Below are positions 1 through 6,931 of a stretch of 16,959 nt of DNA, one piece after another (position 1 is the first letter of the stretch; each line of letters starts with the position of its first letter). The translations under genes and the position numbers were made by a program. The stretch is from an uncultured Corynebacterium sp. GTDB lineage: Bacteria > Actinomycetota > Actinomycetes > Mycobacteriales > Mycobacteriaceae. The stretch spans positions 1-16,959 of the forward strand of contig NZ_CABTZR010000049.1 of assembly GCF_902489365.1 (NCBI RefSeq). The letters run 5' to 3'. The notes beneath the pieces are model-generated. The model was not told the origin of the DNA. It saw nothing but the letters and a program-made list of their open reading frames with translations, and did not search any database.

Positions 1-1044
1 CGCACCCCAGCGGCGAAGTGCCTCCACATCATTCGACTCAACCCCGTTGTTACCCGCAGTGAACTTGTCGAAGCCACGGGACTCTCCCAGCCGACGATTA
101 CCCGCGCCACTGCCACACTGCTGGGTGCTGGACTGATTCGCGAGCGCACGGATTTGACGCAGTCCCGCGGCCGCGGGCGCCCCACCGTGCCCCTGGAGGT
201 AGCGGATAATGATTGGATGCTGGTCGGCATTGCGGTTGGTACCGCCTTTACCCACATCGCCTTCTTCGATACCAAGGGGCGCACCCTCCGCGAGGAAGAC
301 GTGGCTACCCCGGTGTCTCGTCTGAGCGCAAGCGATGTCATCGAGCACATCATCGCTGGTGTCAATCGCCTGATGACCGGCCTGGATCGCCGTTTGGTTT
401 CAGTCGGCGTGACCACCTCTGGCAGCGTCAACAAGGCTGGACGCATCACTGCCCACAACCTGGGCTGGGACGAGATGGACATCGCTAGTCGTCTGGAGTA
501 CCAGTTCGGCGTTCCGGTTGTCGTGTCTTCCGTCATCCCTGCCATCCTGGGATCCGAGACGCAATCCGCGGAGCTGGGCGCGGAAAAGCCCGTCATGGTG
601 CTCTACGCGGATGACTCCGTCGGTGCCGCGCTGACCGTGGGGGATGAGATTGTGCAGCTCGAACTCGACGGGGCTGACGCCTTGGCCACGCAGGCGATGC
701 TGAATGAGACCGGCGGAGACTCATTCCCAGACGTGGTGGCGAATGCTGATGAAGAAACGCGGGTGCTTCTCGACGACCGCGCGCGCTCCCTCGGGGCCAC
801 CGCTGCTGAACTTTTAACGCAGCATAAGCCCGATACCCTCGTAGTCGCCGGCGGCGCCTTCTCGGATGATCCTGCGGCCCCGAAGCTCTTTGCTTCTGCC
901 GTGCGCCAGGCCACCGATCACCCGGTGGAGCTGCGCATGATTCCCTCGCACACCGAGATTGTTCGCGCCTGCACCCGCGCTGTGGCGCTCGATCCGCTGC
1001 TGCGCGTGCCCCTGGAGCTCGGCCGCGAGGCGAAAGCTGCCTAA
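1..1044 (+). CDS. ROK-family transcriptional regulator, 5' end outside window
   Basis: The reading frame is open from base 1, so the N-terminus is cut by the window edge. Bases 10-135 encode a winged helix-turn-helix (residues like LVEATGLSQPTITRA) typical of ROK repressors, followed by a basic RGRGRP linker and then an actin-like ROK fold starting near base 210 (GIAVGTAFTHIAFFDTKG). Regulators of this type usually bind operators near sugar or amino-sugar genes and respond to a sugar or sugar phosphate. Here the ROK domain is degenerate: the usual ND-NA-A segment reads SSVIPAILGSET, and the G-H and cysteine zinc motifs are absent. Zinc binding and kinase activity are therefore unlikely. An internal TTG at 154 is not the true start because the HTH lies upstream of it. 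The stop interlocks with that of the convergent HAD gene. The target genes are not visible. Confidence 0.85.
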   Translation, partial: RTPAAKCLHIIRLNPVVTRSELVEATGLSQPTITRATATLLGAGLIRERTDLTQSRGRGRPTVPLEVADNDWMLVGIAVGTAFTHIAFFDTKGRTLREEDVATPVSRLSASDVIEHIIAGVNRLMTGLDRRLVSVGVTTSGSVNKAGRITAHNLGWDEMDIASRLEYQFGVPVVVSSVIPAILGSETQSAELGAEKPVMVLYADDSVGAALTVGDEIVQLELDGADALATQAMLNETGGDSFPDVVANADEETRVLLDDRARSLGATAAELLTQHKPDTLVVAGGAFSDDPAAPKLFASAVRQATDHPVELRMIPSHTEIVRACTRAVALDPLLRVPLELGREAKAA

Positions 1045-1610
1045 AAAGAGATCGAATTGATGCCCGTAAAAAGGTGGGCCCTGAGCCCGAGGCGCTGCGC
1101 GCCGGTGACGAAGTCGGGCCGATCATCGAAGAAGTGCGTGTCCTTGGCCTGCGCGCCGAGGGCATCGACGGCCACGAGGTAGGCCTCCGGATCTGGTTTA
1201 GCTACCCCGATATCGCAGCTCAGCGTCACGGCGGCGCATTCCTGAAGCCAGGTCTGCGTCTGGCGGATCCGGGTTCCCAATACCGCCGGCACATTCGCCA
1301 GGATGCCGACGCTGTGGCCTTGACCGATGAGGTTTAGCACCGCACGAACTACCTCCGAATCGGCGACCAGCAAGCGCTCAGTGTCCAGTTCGGTCGCGTG
1401 GCTGACGTCAAAGGAGGCCAGTTCAGTCAGCGCGCGGATGCGCCCCCAATATTGCGAATCACTCAGATGTCCGGCGTCATAGGCGGGGCGGAATTCTTCA
1501 TAGATGGACCAAAAGTGCTCCGGGTCTGCGGGACGGAGGTAATCCTCCAGCTCAGCGTTCCCAGCGGGCCGCATGAGCACGCCGTAGAGGTCGAAGAGCA
1601 AAGTGGCCAT
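1041..1610 (-). CDS. HAD-superfamily hydrolase-like protein
   Basis: A 189-residue protein starting MATLLFDLYGVL. Motif I has the nucleophile Asp7 but Tyr9 in place of the second Asp, as in dehalogenase-type HAD proteins. Motif III is VAKPDPEAY (Lys about 139) and motif IV is FFDDRPD (Asp 162-163). Motif II reads LAN, so the usual Ser/Thr is Ala, which is odd. The substrate cannot be told; small organic phosphates are typical of the family. An in-frame ATG at 1634 would add eight residues, but the start at 1610 places motif I at the usual distance from the N-terminus. The gene overlaps the 3' end of the upstream membrane-protein gene by 59 bases, so the two are probably cotranscribed. Confidence 0.8.
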   Translation of the reverse strand: MATLLFDLYGVLMRPAGNAELEDYLRPADPEHFWSIYEEFRPAYDAGHLSDSQYWGRIRALTELASFDVSHATELDTERLLVADSEVVRAVLNLIGQGHSVGILANVPAVLGTRIRQTQTWLQECAAVTLSCDIGVAKPDPEAYLVAVDALGAQAKDTHFFDDRPDFVTGAQRLGLRAHLFTGINSISF

Positions 1611-1938
1611 GCGCCCAGTGTAGCCAGACCGCAATGGCGCCAGTCAGCGTGCCCGCCACGAAAAGCGGAAGCGACAGCGTGCCATGCGCCCACAGCGTCG
1701 AGGTGGCCCCCACGAGGAATAGCCCGCCCACGCTAAACAGGGAGCGGCTCAGCGCCGTCGCCGCAGCGGCGGCGCACAATAAGAGGGCAAGCCCTGCAAA
1801 CGGGCCGAGCATCACGGCGAGGGCGAAGAAGAAGGTTCCGAGCGCCATATTCGTTGCCGCCAGCCACATGCCGCCGACCAATGCAATCGCTAGCCCGGCA
1901 AGGGCACCGCAGATGAGCATGAGGCGCGTTGTAGTCAT
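1552..1938 (-). CDS. small integral membrane protein, unknown function
   Basis: A 128-residue protein with about four hydrophobic segments (roughly residues 5-26, 33-60, 64-82 and 84-106) and a basic, His/Arg-rich C-terminal tail. No family was recognised. The start ATG at 1938 has a GGGAG Shine-Dalgarno sequence at 1949-1953, which lies inside the 3' arm of the ferritin terminator hairpin. Expression by read-through from ferritin would therefore place the ribosome site in a stem. Its 3' end overlaps the HAD gene, so the two form a small transcription unit. The function could not be inferred from its neighbours. Confidence 0.7.
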   Translation of the reverse strand: MTTTRLMLICGALAGLAIALVGGMWLAATNMALGTFFFALAVMLGPFAGLALLLCAAAAATALSRSLFSVGGLFLVGATSTLWAHGTLSLPLFVAGTLTGAIAVWLHWAHGHFALRPLRRAHAARWER

Positions 1939-1944
1939 AAAAGA

Positions 1945-1981
1945 AATTCTCCCACCAACCGCAGGGGGCCGTGGGAGAATT
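1945..1981 (-). terminator. rho-independent terminator of the ferritin gene
   Basis: Perfect 11-bp inverted repeat: AATTCTCCCAC at 1945-1955 and GTGGGAGAATT at 1971-1981, with a 15-base loop. On the minus strand the stem is followed by TCTTTT (1944-1939), a U-rich tract. It lies 21 bases after the ferritin stop. The 3' arm carries the GGGAG Shine-Dalgarno of the next gene, so the element may also limit translation of read-through RNA. Confidence 0.85.
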
Positions 1982-2002
1982 CGTGCAAACTATATGGCTT
2001 CG

Positions 2003-2485
2003 TTACCGTTGCGCCAACGAACCATCGACGCGCAGCAGGCCCGAACCGTCATTGCCCACCAGCTTGAGCTGGTCAATGATCTCAGACACGGAGGACTCCT
2101 CCTCAACTTGCTCCTCGAGGAACCAGTTGATGAGACCACGGGAATCCAGGTCCCCAGCCGCATCAGCGGTGCGGGCGATCTCCCGGATCTGCTCCGAGAC
2201 CTTCTGCTCATGCGCGAGGGAGGCCTCAAAAGCATCAAGCGGGGTGGCGGCCTTGACGGAGCCGACCTGGATATCCTCCAGCTCCACGCGGTAGCCACGG
2301 TCCAGCAGATGCTCGGCGAACTTCTGCGCGTGCTCGCGCTCTTCCTCTGCCTGCTTGAAGAACCAATCACGCATGCCCGGGAAAGAAAGATTGTCCATCT
2401 CATATGCCAGCTGGGTATAAATCAGGGCCGCGCCGTGCTCGTTGTTGACCTGTTCGTTGAGGAGGGTTTGCAGTTTCTCATCCAT
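2003..2485 (-). CDS. ftn: ferritin (ferroxidase iron-storage protein)
   Basis: A 160-residue non-haem ferritin. It oxidises Fe(II) at a di-iron centre and stores Fe(III) in a 24-subunit cage in the cytoplasm. Visible ferroxidase ligands are Glu16, Tyr23, Glu49 and His52 (EEEREH), a HEQ segment in helix C, and the EEQVEEES segment in helix D. Length and four-helix layout match bacterial FtnA. The chosen start (MDEKLQ, 2485) has AAAGGA about 11 bases upstream; a longer frame starting at 2518 lacks support and adds a non-ferritin extension. A DtxR-like box lies about 100 bases upstream (2588-2606) and a strong terminator follows the gene, so it appears monocistronic and iron-controlled. In C. 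glutamicum, DtxR activates ftn; the same is inferred here. Confidence 0.93.
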   Translation of the reverse strand: MDEKLQTLLNEQVNNEHGAALIYTQLAYEMDNLSFPGMRDWFFKQAEEEREHAQKFAEHLLDRGYRVELEDIQVGSVKAATPLDAFEASLAHEQKVSEQIREIARTADAAGDLDSRGLINWFLEEQVEEESSVSEIIDQLKLVGNDGSGLLRVDGSLAQR

Positions 2486-2587
2486 AAGAGTTAATCCTTT
2501 CGTGTGTTTTCCCCACAATACAGAAAAACTCAGGAGGCGCTAGCAAGGTGATCTTAAGCAAAGTCGCACGTCATAACACTCTTTCTG

Positions 2588-2606
2588 GTAGGTTTACCTA
2601 ACCCAA
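2588..2606 (-). promoter_or_regulatory. DtxR-like iron box upstream of ferritin
   Basis: The plus-strand sequence GTAGGTTTACCTAACCCAA matches the corynebacterial DtxR consensus (TTAGGTTAGSCTAACCTAA) at 15 of 19 positions by eye, and the inner part is nearly palindromic. It overlaps the stop codon of the SulP gene and lies about 100 bases before the ferritin ATG. A candidate -10 (TAAGAT) for ferritin lies between. Such an upstream position fits activation rather than repression. Confidence 0.6.
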
Positions 2607-4046
2607 ATCAGAAATTCTCTGATAGCGCGCGAGGCTCACACCGTCGAGGCCGCGGAACTCCACCGCTACTCCACGGCTTGCGTACTTGCTTTCCACGGAC
2701 TCGAGTACCGCCACGGTCGAGGCATCCCAAATATCGGCCTCCGAGAAATCCACAATGATCTTGTCCACCGGCAGGGTGTAATCGAAGGCGTAGACCAGAT
2801 CGTTCGAGGAGGCGAAGAAGAGCTGGCCACGCACGGTGTAGACGTTGCCCTCCAGCTCCACCGACACGAGGTGCGCCACGCGGCGCGCAAAGGCCACCGA
2901 GGCGGTGAGGACGCCGAGAATCACACCGACCGCCAGGTTATTCGTGGTCAAGGTGCCAATCACCGTCACGAGCATGACGAGGGTTTCGCTCAGAGGCATG
3001 CGGTGAATCGTGCGCACCGAGCGCCAATCCACGGTGTGGAAAGACACCATGAACATGACCGCCACGAGAGCAGCCATGGGGATTTTCCCTACGGTATCCC
3101 CCAACACGAGGATGAGGATAAGGAGGAAGACGCCGGCGAGGAACGTCGACAAGCGCGTGCGTGCCTGGGATTCCTTGACGTTGATCATGGTCTGGCCGAT
3201 CATCGCGCACACGCCCATGCCGCCGATGGCCGCGGCGAGCATGTTGCCGATGCCCTGTCCTACGGATTCGCGCGTCTTATCGGAATGGGTATCCGTGAGG
3301 TCATCGACAAGCTTGGCGGTGAGCAGGGATTCCATGAGACCGACCAGCGCCACACCGAGTGCATAAGGAAGGCAAAGGAGGAGAGTGTCCTTCGTCCACG
3401 GCACATCCGGAATAATGAAGCCAGGCAGGGAGGTCGGAAGCTCACCTTGATCCGCGACGTCGGGAACCTGCCACCCAAAAATCACAGTCAACATGGTGAC
3501 AACCACAATCGCCATGAGCGGCGCAGGGATTACCGTGGTAATTCGCGGCCATACCACCATGATCAGCAGGCCCAAGGCGACGAGGACATACACCAGCCAC
3601 GGCACGTTCCACAGATGGCTCAGCTGCGCGGTGAACATGAGGATACCCAGCGCGTTGACAAAACCCAGCATGACGCTGCGGGGGATGAAACGCATGAGCT
3701 TGGCGACGCCCAGCACGGCCATCACCACCTGCAGAATTCCCGCCATCCAGATGGTCAACAGCACGTACTGCAGGCCATGCTCGTGTGCCAGCGGCGCGAT
3801 CACCACGGCGACCGAACCCGCCGCGGCGGAAACCATGGCCGGGCGCCCGCCGGTGATGGCGATGGACATCGCCATGATGACGGAGGCGAAAAGCCCCACC
3901 TTAGGGTCGAGTCCGGCGAGGATGGAGAAACTTAAAACTTCCGGGATGAGGGCCAGCGCAACAGCAAGCCCGCCAAACACTTCCTTACGGAAGCGGGCGG
4001 GCGAGCTAAAGGCCGCGCGGAAAGAACCGGCGGAGGCTTCTGGCAT
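2598..4046 (-). CDS. SulP-family anion transporter with C-terminal STAS domain
   Basis: A 482-residue inner-membrane carrier. It has many hydrophobic segments from about residue 25 to 390, with SulP-type features (LIPEVLSFSILAGLDPKVGLFAS at the start of the core and GGMGVCAMIGQTMIN in the middle). A cytoplasmic STAS domain follows at about 395-482 (IIVDFSEADIWDAST). Known SulP substrates are sulfate, bicarbonate or dicarboxylates; the sequence does not decide between them. The start ATG at 4046 shares its A with the TAA stop of the upstream phosphoribosyltransferase (TAATG), so translation is coupled. An in-frame start further upstream (4133) would lie inside the transferase gene and is rejected. 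Because SulP is distantly related to nucleobase carriers, the coupling to purine salvage is notable. Confidence 0.88.
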   Translation of the reverse strand: MPEASAGSFRAAFSSPARFRKEVFGGLAVALALIPEVLSFSILAGLDPKVGLFASVIMAMSIAITGGRPAMVSAAAGSVAVVIAPLAHEHGLQYVLLTIWMAGILQVVMAVLGVAKLMRFIPRSVMLGFVNALGILMFTAQLSHLWNVPWLVYVLVALGLLIMVVWPRITTVIPAPLMAIVVVTMLTVIFGWQVPDVADQGELPTSLPGFIIPDVPWTKDTLLLCLPYALGVALVGLMESLLTAKLVDDLTDTHSDKTRESVGQGIGNMLAAAIGGMGVCAMIGQTMINVKESQARTRLSTFLAGVFLLILILVLGDTVGKIPMAALVAVMFMVSFHTVDWRSVRTIHRMPLSETLVMLVTVIGTLTTNNLAVGVILGVLTASVAFARRVAHLVSVELEGNVYTVRGQLFFASSNDLVYAFDYTLPVDKIIVDFSEADIWDASTVAVLESVESKYASRGVAVEFRGLDGVSLARYQRISDLG

Positions 4047-4561
4047 TAATGTCCTTCCTGGAAAGAGCCATCGCGCGTGATGACCGGCAGGACGGACCAT
4101 GCGAAGTTGATCCACTGGTCGGTCTTCTTCCACGAAAAGTCCGGCTCAAAGATGGTGGTCGGCTTTGTGTAAATTACCGCGGACTTGACCTCGGACGCGG
4201 TCTGCTCAAGCAGGTTGACCACGAGGTCGAGGGTCTTGCCGGAATCCGCCACGTCATCAACGACGAGGACCTTTTTGCCCTTGAGCGAGTCCGTATCCAG
4301 CTGCGGGTTAAGGAGAATCGGCTCCGGGAGGGTCTCACCGATATCGGTGTAGAACTCTACGTTGATAGCGCCCATCTCCTTGACCCCGATGGCGTAGCCA
4401 ATAGCGCCGGCTGGGATCAATCCACCGCGGGCCACGCCCACGATGAGGTCGGGGAACCAGCCCGAATCAACGATTTCTTGGGACAGGAAGCGACTGGCCT
4501 CACCGAAGACCTCCCACGTCAGGTTCTCGCGTTCCGGGTTCCACCACTCCGGGGTGCTCAT
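4046..4561 (-). CDS. type I phosphoribosyltransferase, likely purine base salvage
   Basis: A 171-residue cytoplasmic enzyme of the PRTase fold. The PRPP-binding motif VLVVDDVADSGKT is at residues 98-110, and a PPi-loop-like segment VGVARGGLIPAG is near 41-52. These enzymes join a base to PRPP. The compact size and the GGLIP segment suggest a Gpt/xanthine-guanine-like or COG2236-type member, but the base is not certain. The start at 4561 has GGAG about 10 bases upstream. The gene lies 53 bases after the AMP nucleosidase gene and is translationally coupled to the SulP gene, which fits an AMP breakdown and base salvage unit. Confidence 0.85.
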   Translation of the reverse strand: MSTPEWWNPERENLTWEVFGEASRFLSQEIVDSGWFPDLIVGVARGGLIPAGAIGYAIGVKEMGAINVEFYTDIGETLPEPILLNPQLDTDSLKGKKVLVVDDVADSGKTLDLVVNLLEQTASEVKSAVIYTKPTTIFEPDFSWKKTDQWINFAWSVLPVITRDGSFQEGH

Positions 4562-4614
4562 CGTCTAGGTCTCCTTCGCCAGATTGTGCATTTCCCTCAG
4601 TCTAATCATCAACC

Positions 4615-6036
4615 TCAACGGAACGGAACCTCTGCCACCGTTCGCCGCAATTTGCGGGTGCGCAGCCGCTCCGGATTCTCCGCCAAGGCCTCCACCGCGC
4701 GCACCGCGCACATGACGTGGGCCTCCTTCGAATTCGAATAAAAGGCCTGCGCTTGGGCGGGAAGCTTGGGCACGGCGTGCAAAGGTAGATCGGAGACCGA
4801 CAGCAGCGTGCCGTACGGGATGCGGTAGCGGTAGCCGTTGGCGGCCAGGGTGCAGGATTCCATGTCCACGGCCACCGCGGTGGAGTGGCGCAGCCACTCC
4901 CACAGATCGCGGGAGGTGCGCCACTCCCAGTTGCGATCATCGGTGGACAGCACCGTGCCGGTGCGCATGAGCGAATTGTCTTTTCCATAGACCTCGTCGA
5001 CAGCGGCCTCCAGCATGCGCTGGATCTCCGGGATGGCGGGAATCGGGTTGCTGGTGGTGACAGTGCCGTCGAGGATGTGGTCTTCGCGCTGGTAAGCATT
5101 GCCCAGGATGAGGTCACCGATGCGCATGCGGCCATCAAGCCCTGCGCAGTGGCCGATCATGATCCAGGCCTCCGGGCGCAGGACTGCCAAGCAGTCCGTG
5201 ATGGTCTTGGCGTTGGAGGGGCCCACACCGATGTTGATCATGGTGATGCCATCGCCGCCGGCGGTGATGAGATCAAAACGTGGCATCTGATAGCGGGAGG
5301 TGAGGGTGAGCTCGTCGACGTCGAGAAGCACCGCGTCATTGGGGTGGATGGTCTCCCCCGTGGGCAGCACGAGTGCGGTGTAGCGGGAGTCTTCCCGCGC
5401 CAGTTCGCGCAGCCCGAATTTGACGAACTCGGTGGTGTGCATGGCGTAGTTGGTGAACAGGATGTACTTCTGCACGGTGTCCACCTCGATGCCGGTGTAG
5501 TGCTCGATGCGGGCGCAAGCAATGTCGAAGCGCTGCGCACCAAAATGGAACAGTGGTTTTTCCTTGCCGTGGAAAGCCTTCCAGGCGCCGTCCACGATTC
5601 CGTCATGCACCGCATCGAGGGTGGGCCGGGGGATGTCGCCACGGTCCTGGGGAATCTGTGTAATCCCCCGAATATATTCCGGCGGGATGCGCTCATCCGA
5701 TTGACCGACGTAGAGATCGCACGGGTAGTTGTTGGTAAGCCGCGTGAGCTGCTCTGTCAGGTAATCACGAATCAGCCATGGTTTGGATATCACCGCCGAG
5801 TAGCGGCCCTCTTGGTCCACGTAGCCGAAGGGCTCGGAGCGGTCGATAGGAGTCCACTGACGCACATGCACGGTGATCTTGGGATACACCACGTGGCGGT
5901 AGGCATCGTGGTCCCCTGAGGCCAATGCTTCACGTGCCAGCGCACAGGAACTGTCATAGAGCTCGCAGAGACGAGCAACCGCTTCGTTGACGGAGTGGAC
6001 ATGCTGCAGGTCGGTCATGCCCGCGAGTGTATCCAT
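4615..6036 (-). CDS. amn: AMP nucleosidase
   Basis: A 473-residue enzyme that hydrolyses AMP to adenine and ribose 5-phosphate. It has an N-terminal Amn-specific domain (about 1-170) and a C-terminal nucleoside-phosphorylase-like domain with IMIGHCAGLDGRMRIGD (292-308), the ribose-binding DMES (391-394) and the purine-contacting SD pair (415-416). Length matches bacterial Amn. Two in-frame starts are possible, 6036 and 6018 (MTDLQHV); neither has a clear Shine-Dalgarno, so the start is uncertain. The leader contains two hairpins and a DtxR-like box further up. It is the first gene of a likely operon with the phosphoribosyltransferase and the SulP gene. Confidence 0.92.
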   Translation of the reverse strand: MDTLAGMTDLQHVHSVNEAVARLCELYDSSCALAREALASGDHDAYRHVVYPKITVHVRQWTPIDRSEPFGYVDQEGRYSAVISKPWLIRDYLTEQLTRLTNNYPCDLYVGQSDERIPPEYIRGITQIPQDRGDIPRPTLDAVHDGIVDGAWKAFHGKEKPLFHFGAQRFDIACARIEHYTGIEVDTVQKYILFTNYAMHTTEFVKFGLRELAREDSRYTALVLPTGETIHPNDAVLLDVDELTLTSRYQMPRFDLITAGGDGITMINIGVGPSNAKTITDCLAVLRPEAWIMIGHCAGLDGRMRIGDLILGNAYQREDHILDGTVTTSNPIPAIPEIQRMLEAAVDEVYGKDNSLMRTGTVLSTDDRNWEWRTSRDLWEWLRHSTAVAVDMESCTLAANGYRYRIPYGTLLSVSDLPLHAVPKLPAQAQAFYSNSKEAHVMCAVRAVEALAENPERLRTRKLRRTVAEVPFR

Positions 6037-6043
6037 GAAAGAA

Positions 6044-6069
6044 GCCCGCCGCGGTGTGAAGCGGCGGGC
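6044..6069 (-). promoter_or_regulatory. GC-rich hairpin in the amn leader, possible attenuator
   Basis: Perfect 9-bp stem GCCCGCCGC / GCGGCGGGC with an 8-base loop. On the minus strand it is followed by TTCTTTC and then the amn start region, like a weak intrinsic terminator. No other minus-strand gene ends nearby, so it is more likely a leader element than a gene-end terminator. Confidence 0.5.
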
Positions 6070-6092
6070 CCTATCCCCATGACTAATCCGGT

Positions 6093-6113
6093 AGCGGTGT
6101 GGAGCTCACCGCT
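6093..6113 (-). promoter_or_regulatory. second hairpin of the amn leader
   Basis: Inverted repeat AGCGGTG (6093-6099) / CACCGCT (6107-6113) with a 7-base loop. On the minus strand its first arm could pair instead with CACCGC inside the downstream hairpin, so the two structures could be mutually exclusive. It also lies between the divergent amn and lipase genes, so it could instead be a protein-binding site. Confidence 0.35.
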
Positions 6114-6121
6114 GTTCCGCA

Positions 6122-6140
6122 TTAGGCAAGCCTTAGCTTA
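6122..6140. promoter_or_regulatory. DtxR-like iron box between amn and lipase gene
   Basis: TTAGGCAAGCCTTAGCTTA matches the DtxR consensus at 14 of 19 positions, with the TTAGG and AGCCT cores intact. It sits about 40 bases before the plus-strand lipase start and about 85-105 bases before amn, so either gene could be the target. Confidence 0.45.
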
Positions 6141-6167
6141 GTACGAAAGTTGGATAAGGGTCAAGGG

Positions 6168-6173
6168 TAAACT
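6168..6173 (+). promoter_or_regulatory. -10 hexamer of a leaderless-type promoter (lipase gene)
   Basis: TAAACT ends 8 bases before the ATG at 6182, which would put the transcription start at or next to the start codon. No convincing Shine-Dalgarno is present. No clear -35 was seen. Confidence 0.4.
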
Positions 6174-6181
6174 GCAATCCC

Positions 6182-6931
6182 ATGACCACACTCCCCCTCG
6201 GTGCCCGCAGACGCCCACGCGGCGTCTACGAAGACGACTGGTCCGCACGCCCCACCGCCGAACGACCCTGGCCGGTTGTCTTGATCCACGGAACCTGCGA
6301 CAGCAAGGGGATATGGCAGGTTCTCGCAGACATGCTCCGCGCCGCTGGCTGGGCCACCTTCGCCCCCGACTACGGGACCCGCGCCACCGGCCCCCTGCAG
6401 GAATCCGCTCGGCAGCTCGACGCCTACATCAACGCCGTCCGCACCGTCACCGGCGCGGAGCAGGTGATTCTCGTAGGCCACTCCCAGGGTGGATTATTGG
6501 CTCGGTACTGGATGCGCATGCACGAGGGTGCGGAGTTTGTACGGCACGTGGTGTGTATCAGCGCCCCCAACCACGGCACGACCCAGGGAGGAATCGCCAG
6601 CCCCCTCTTTCGCAGCGAAAGGCAGGAAGAGGTGGCGCGCTCGCTTATCGACGGCTGGTTTGGCCCCGCCGGCATGCAGCAGGTCACCGGCAGCGAGATT
6701 GTTGAGGCCACGAACCGCGGCAGCGAGGTCGAACCCGGCGTGAGCTACACGTGCATCGCCACGCGCGCCGACGCCATCGTGGTTCCGCCCAACACCTGTT
6801 TCCTCAATGGCCCGAATGTCCACAACGTCTATATCCAGGACCTCGAGCGCCTTGCGATTATTCGCCACGAGGATATGCCCATGGATAGGCGGGTATGCCA
6901 GTTTGTCCTCGAGGAACTGGAGCGACTCTAA
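6182..6931 (+). CDS. cytoplasmic alpha/beta hydrolase, lipase class 2-like
   Basis: A 249-residue esterase/lipase-like protein. An oxyanion segment VVLIHGTCD (32-40) precedes the nucleophile elbow GHSQG (Ser101). The acid is probably Asp197 (TRADAIV) and the base His229 (RHEDMP). The order and motifs match the class 2 (EstA-type) triacylglycerol lipases. No signal peptide or transmembrane segment is present, so it would act inside the cell, unlike its relative at 12614-13441, which shares motifs such as HGTT, GSE and PGV-YT. The substrate is unknown; short-chain or mycolate-related esters are possible. The gene stands alone, has a leaderless-type -10 and a DtxR-like box upstream, and its stop interlocks with that of the convergent sirtuin gene. 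Confidence 0.85.
   Translation: MTTLPLGARRRPRGVYEDDWSARPTAERPWPVVLIHGTCDSKGIWQVLADMLRAAGWATFAPDYGTRATGPLQESARQLDAYINAVRTVTGAEQVILVGHSQGGLLARYWMRMHEGAEFVRHVVCISAPNHGTTQGGIASPLFRSERQEEVARSLIDGWFGPAGMQQVTGSEIVEATNRGSEVEPGVSYTCIATRADAIVVPPNTCFLNGPNVHNVYIQDLERLAIIRHEDMPMDRRVCQFVLEELERL

Noticed and set aside
593..1165. Minus-strand open frame (190 residues) across the ROK gene
   Set aside because: Arg/Pro/Ser-rich composition typical of a high-GC shadow frame.
2871..3935. Long plus-strand open frame (354 residues) across the SulP gene
   Set aside because: His/Arg/Asp-rich translation with no family features; antisense to a clear membrane carrier in high-GC DNA.
4885..5919. Plus-strand open frame (344 residues) across amn
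   Set aside because: Antisense shadow of a strongly supported AMP nucleosidase gene.
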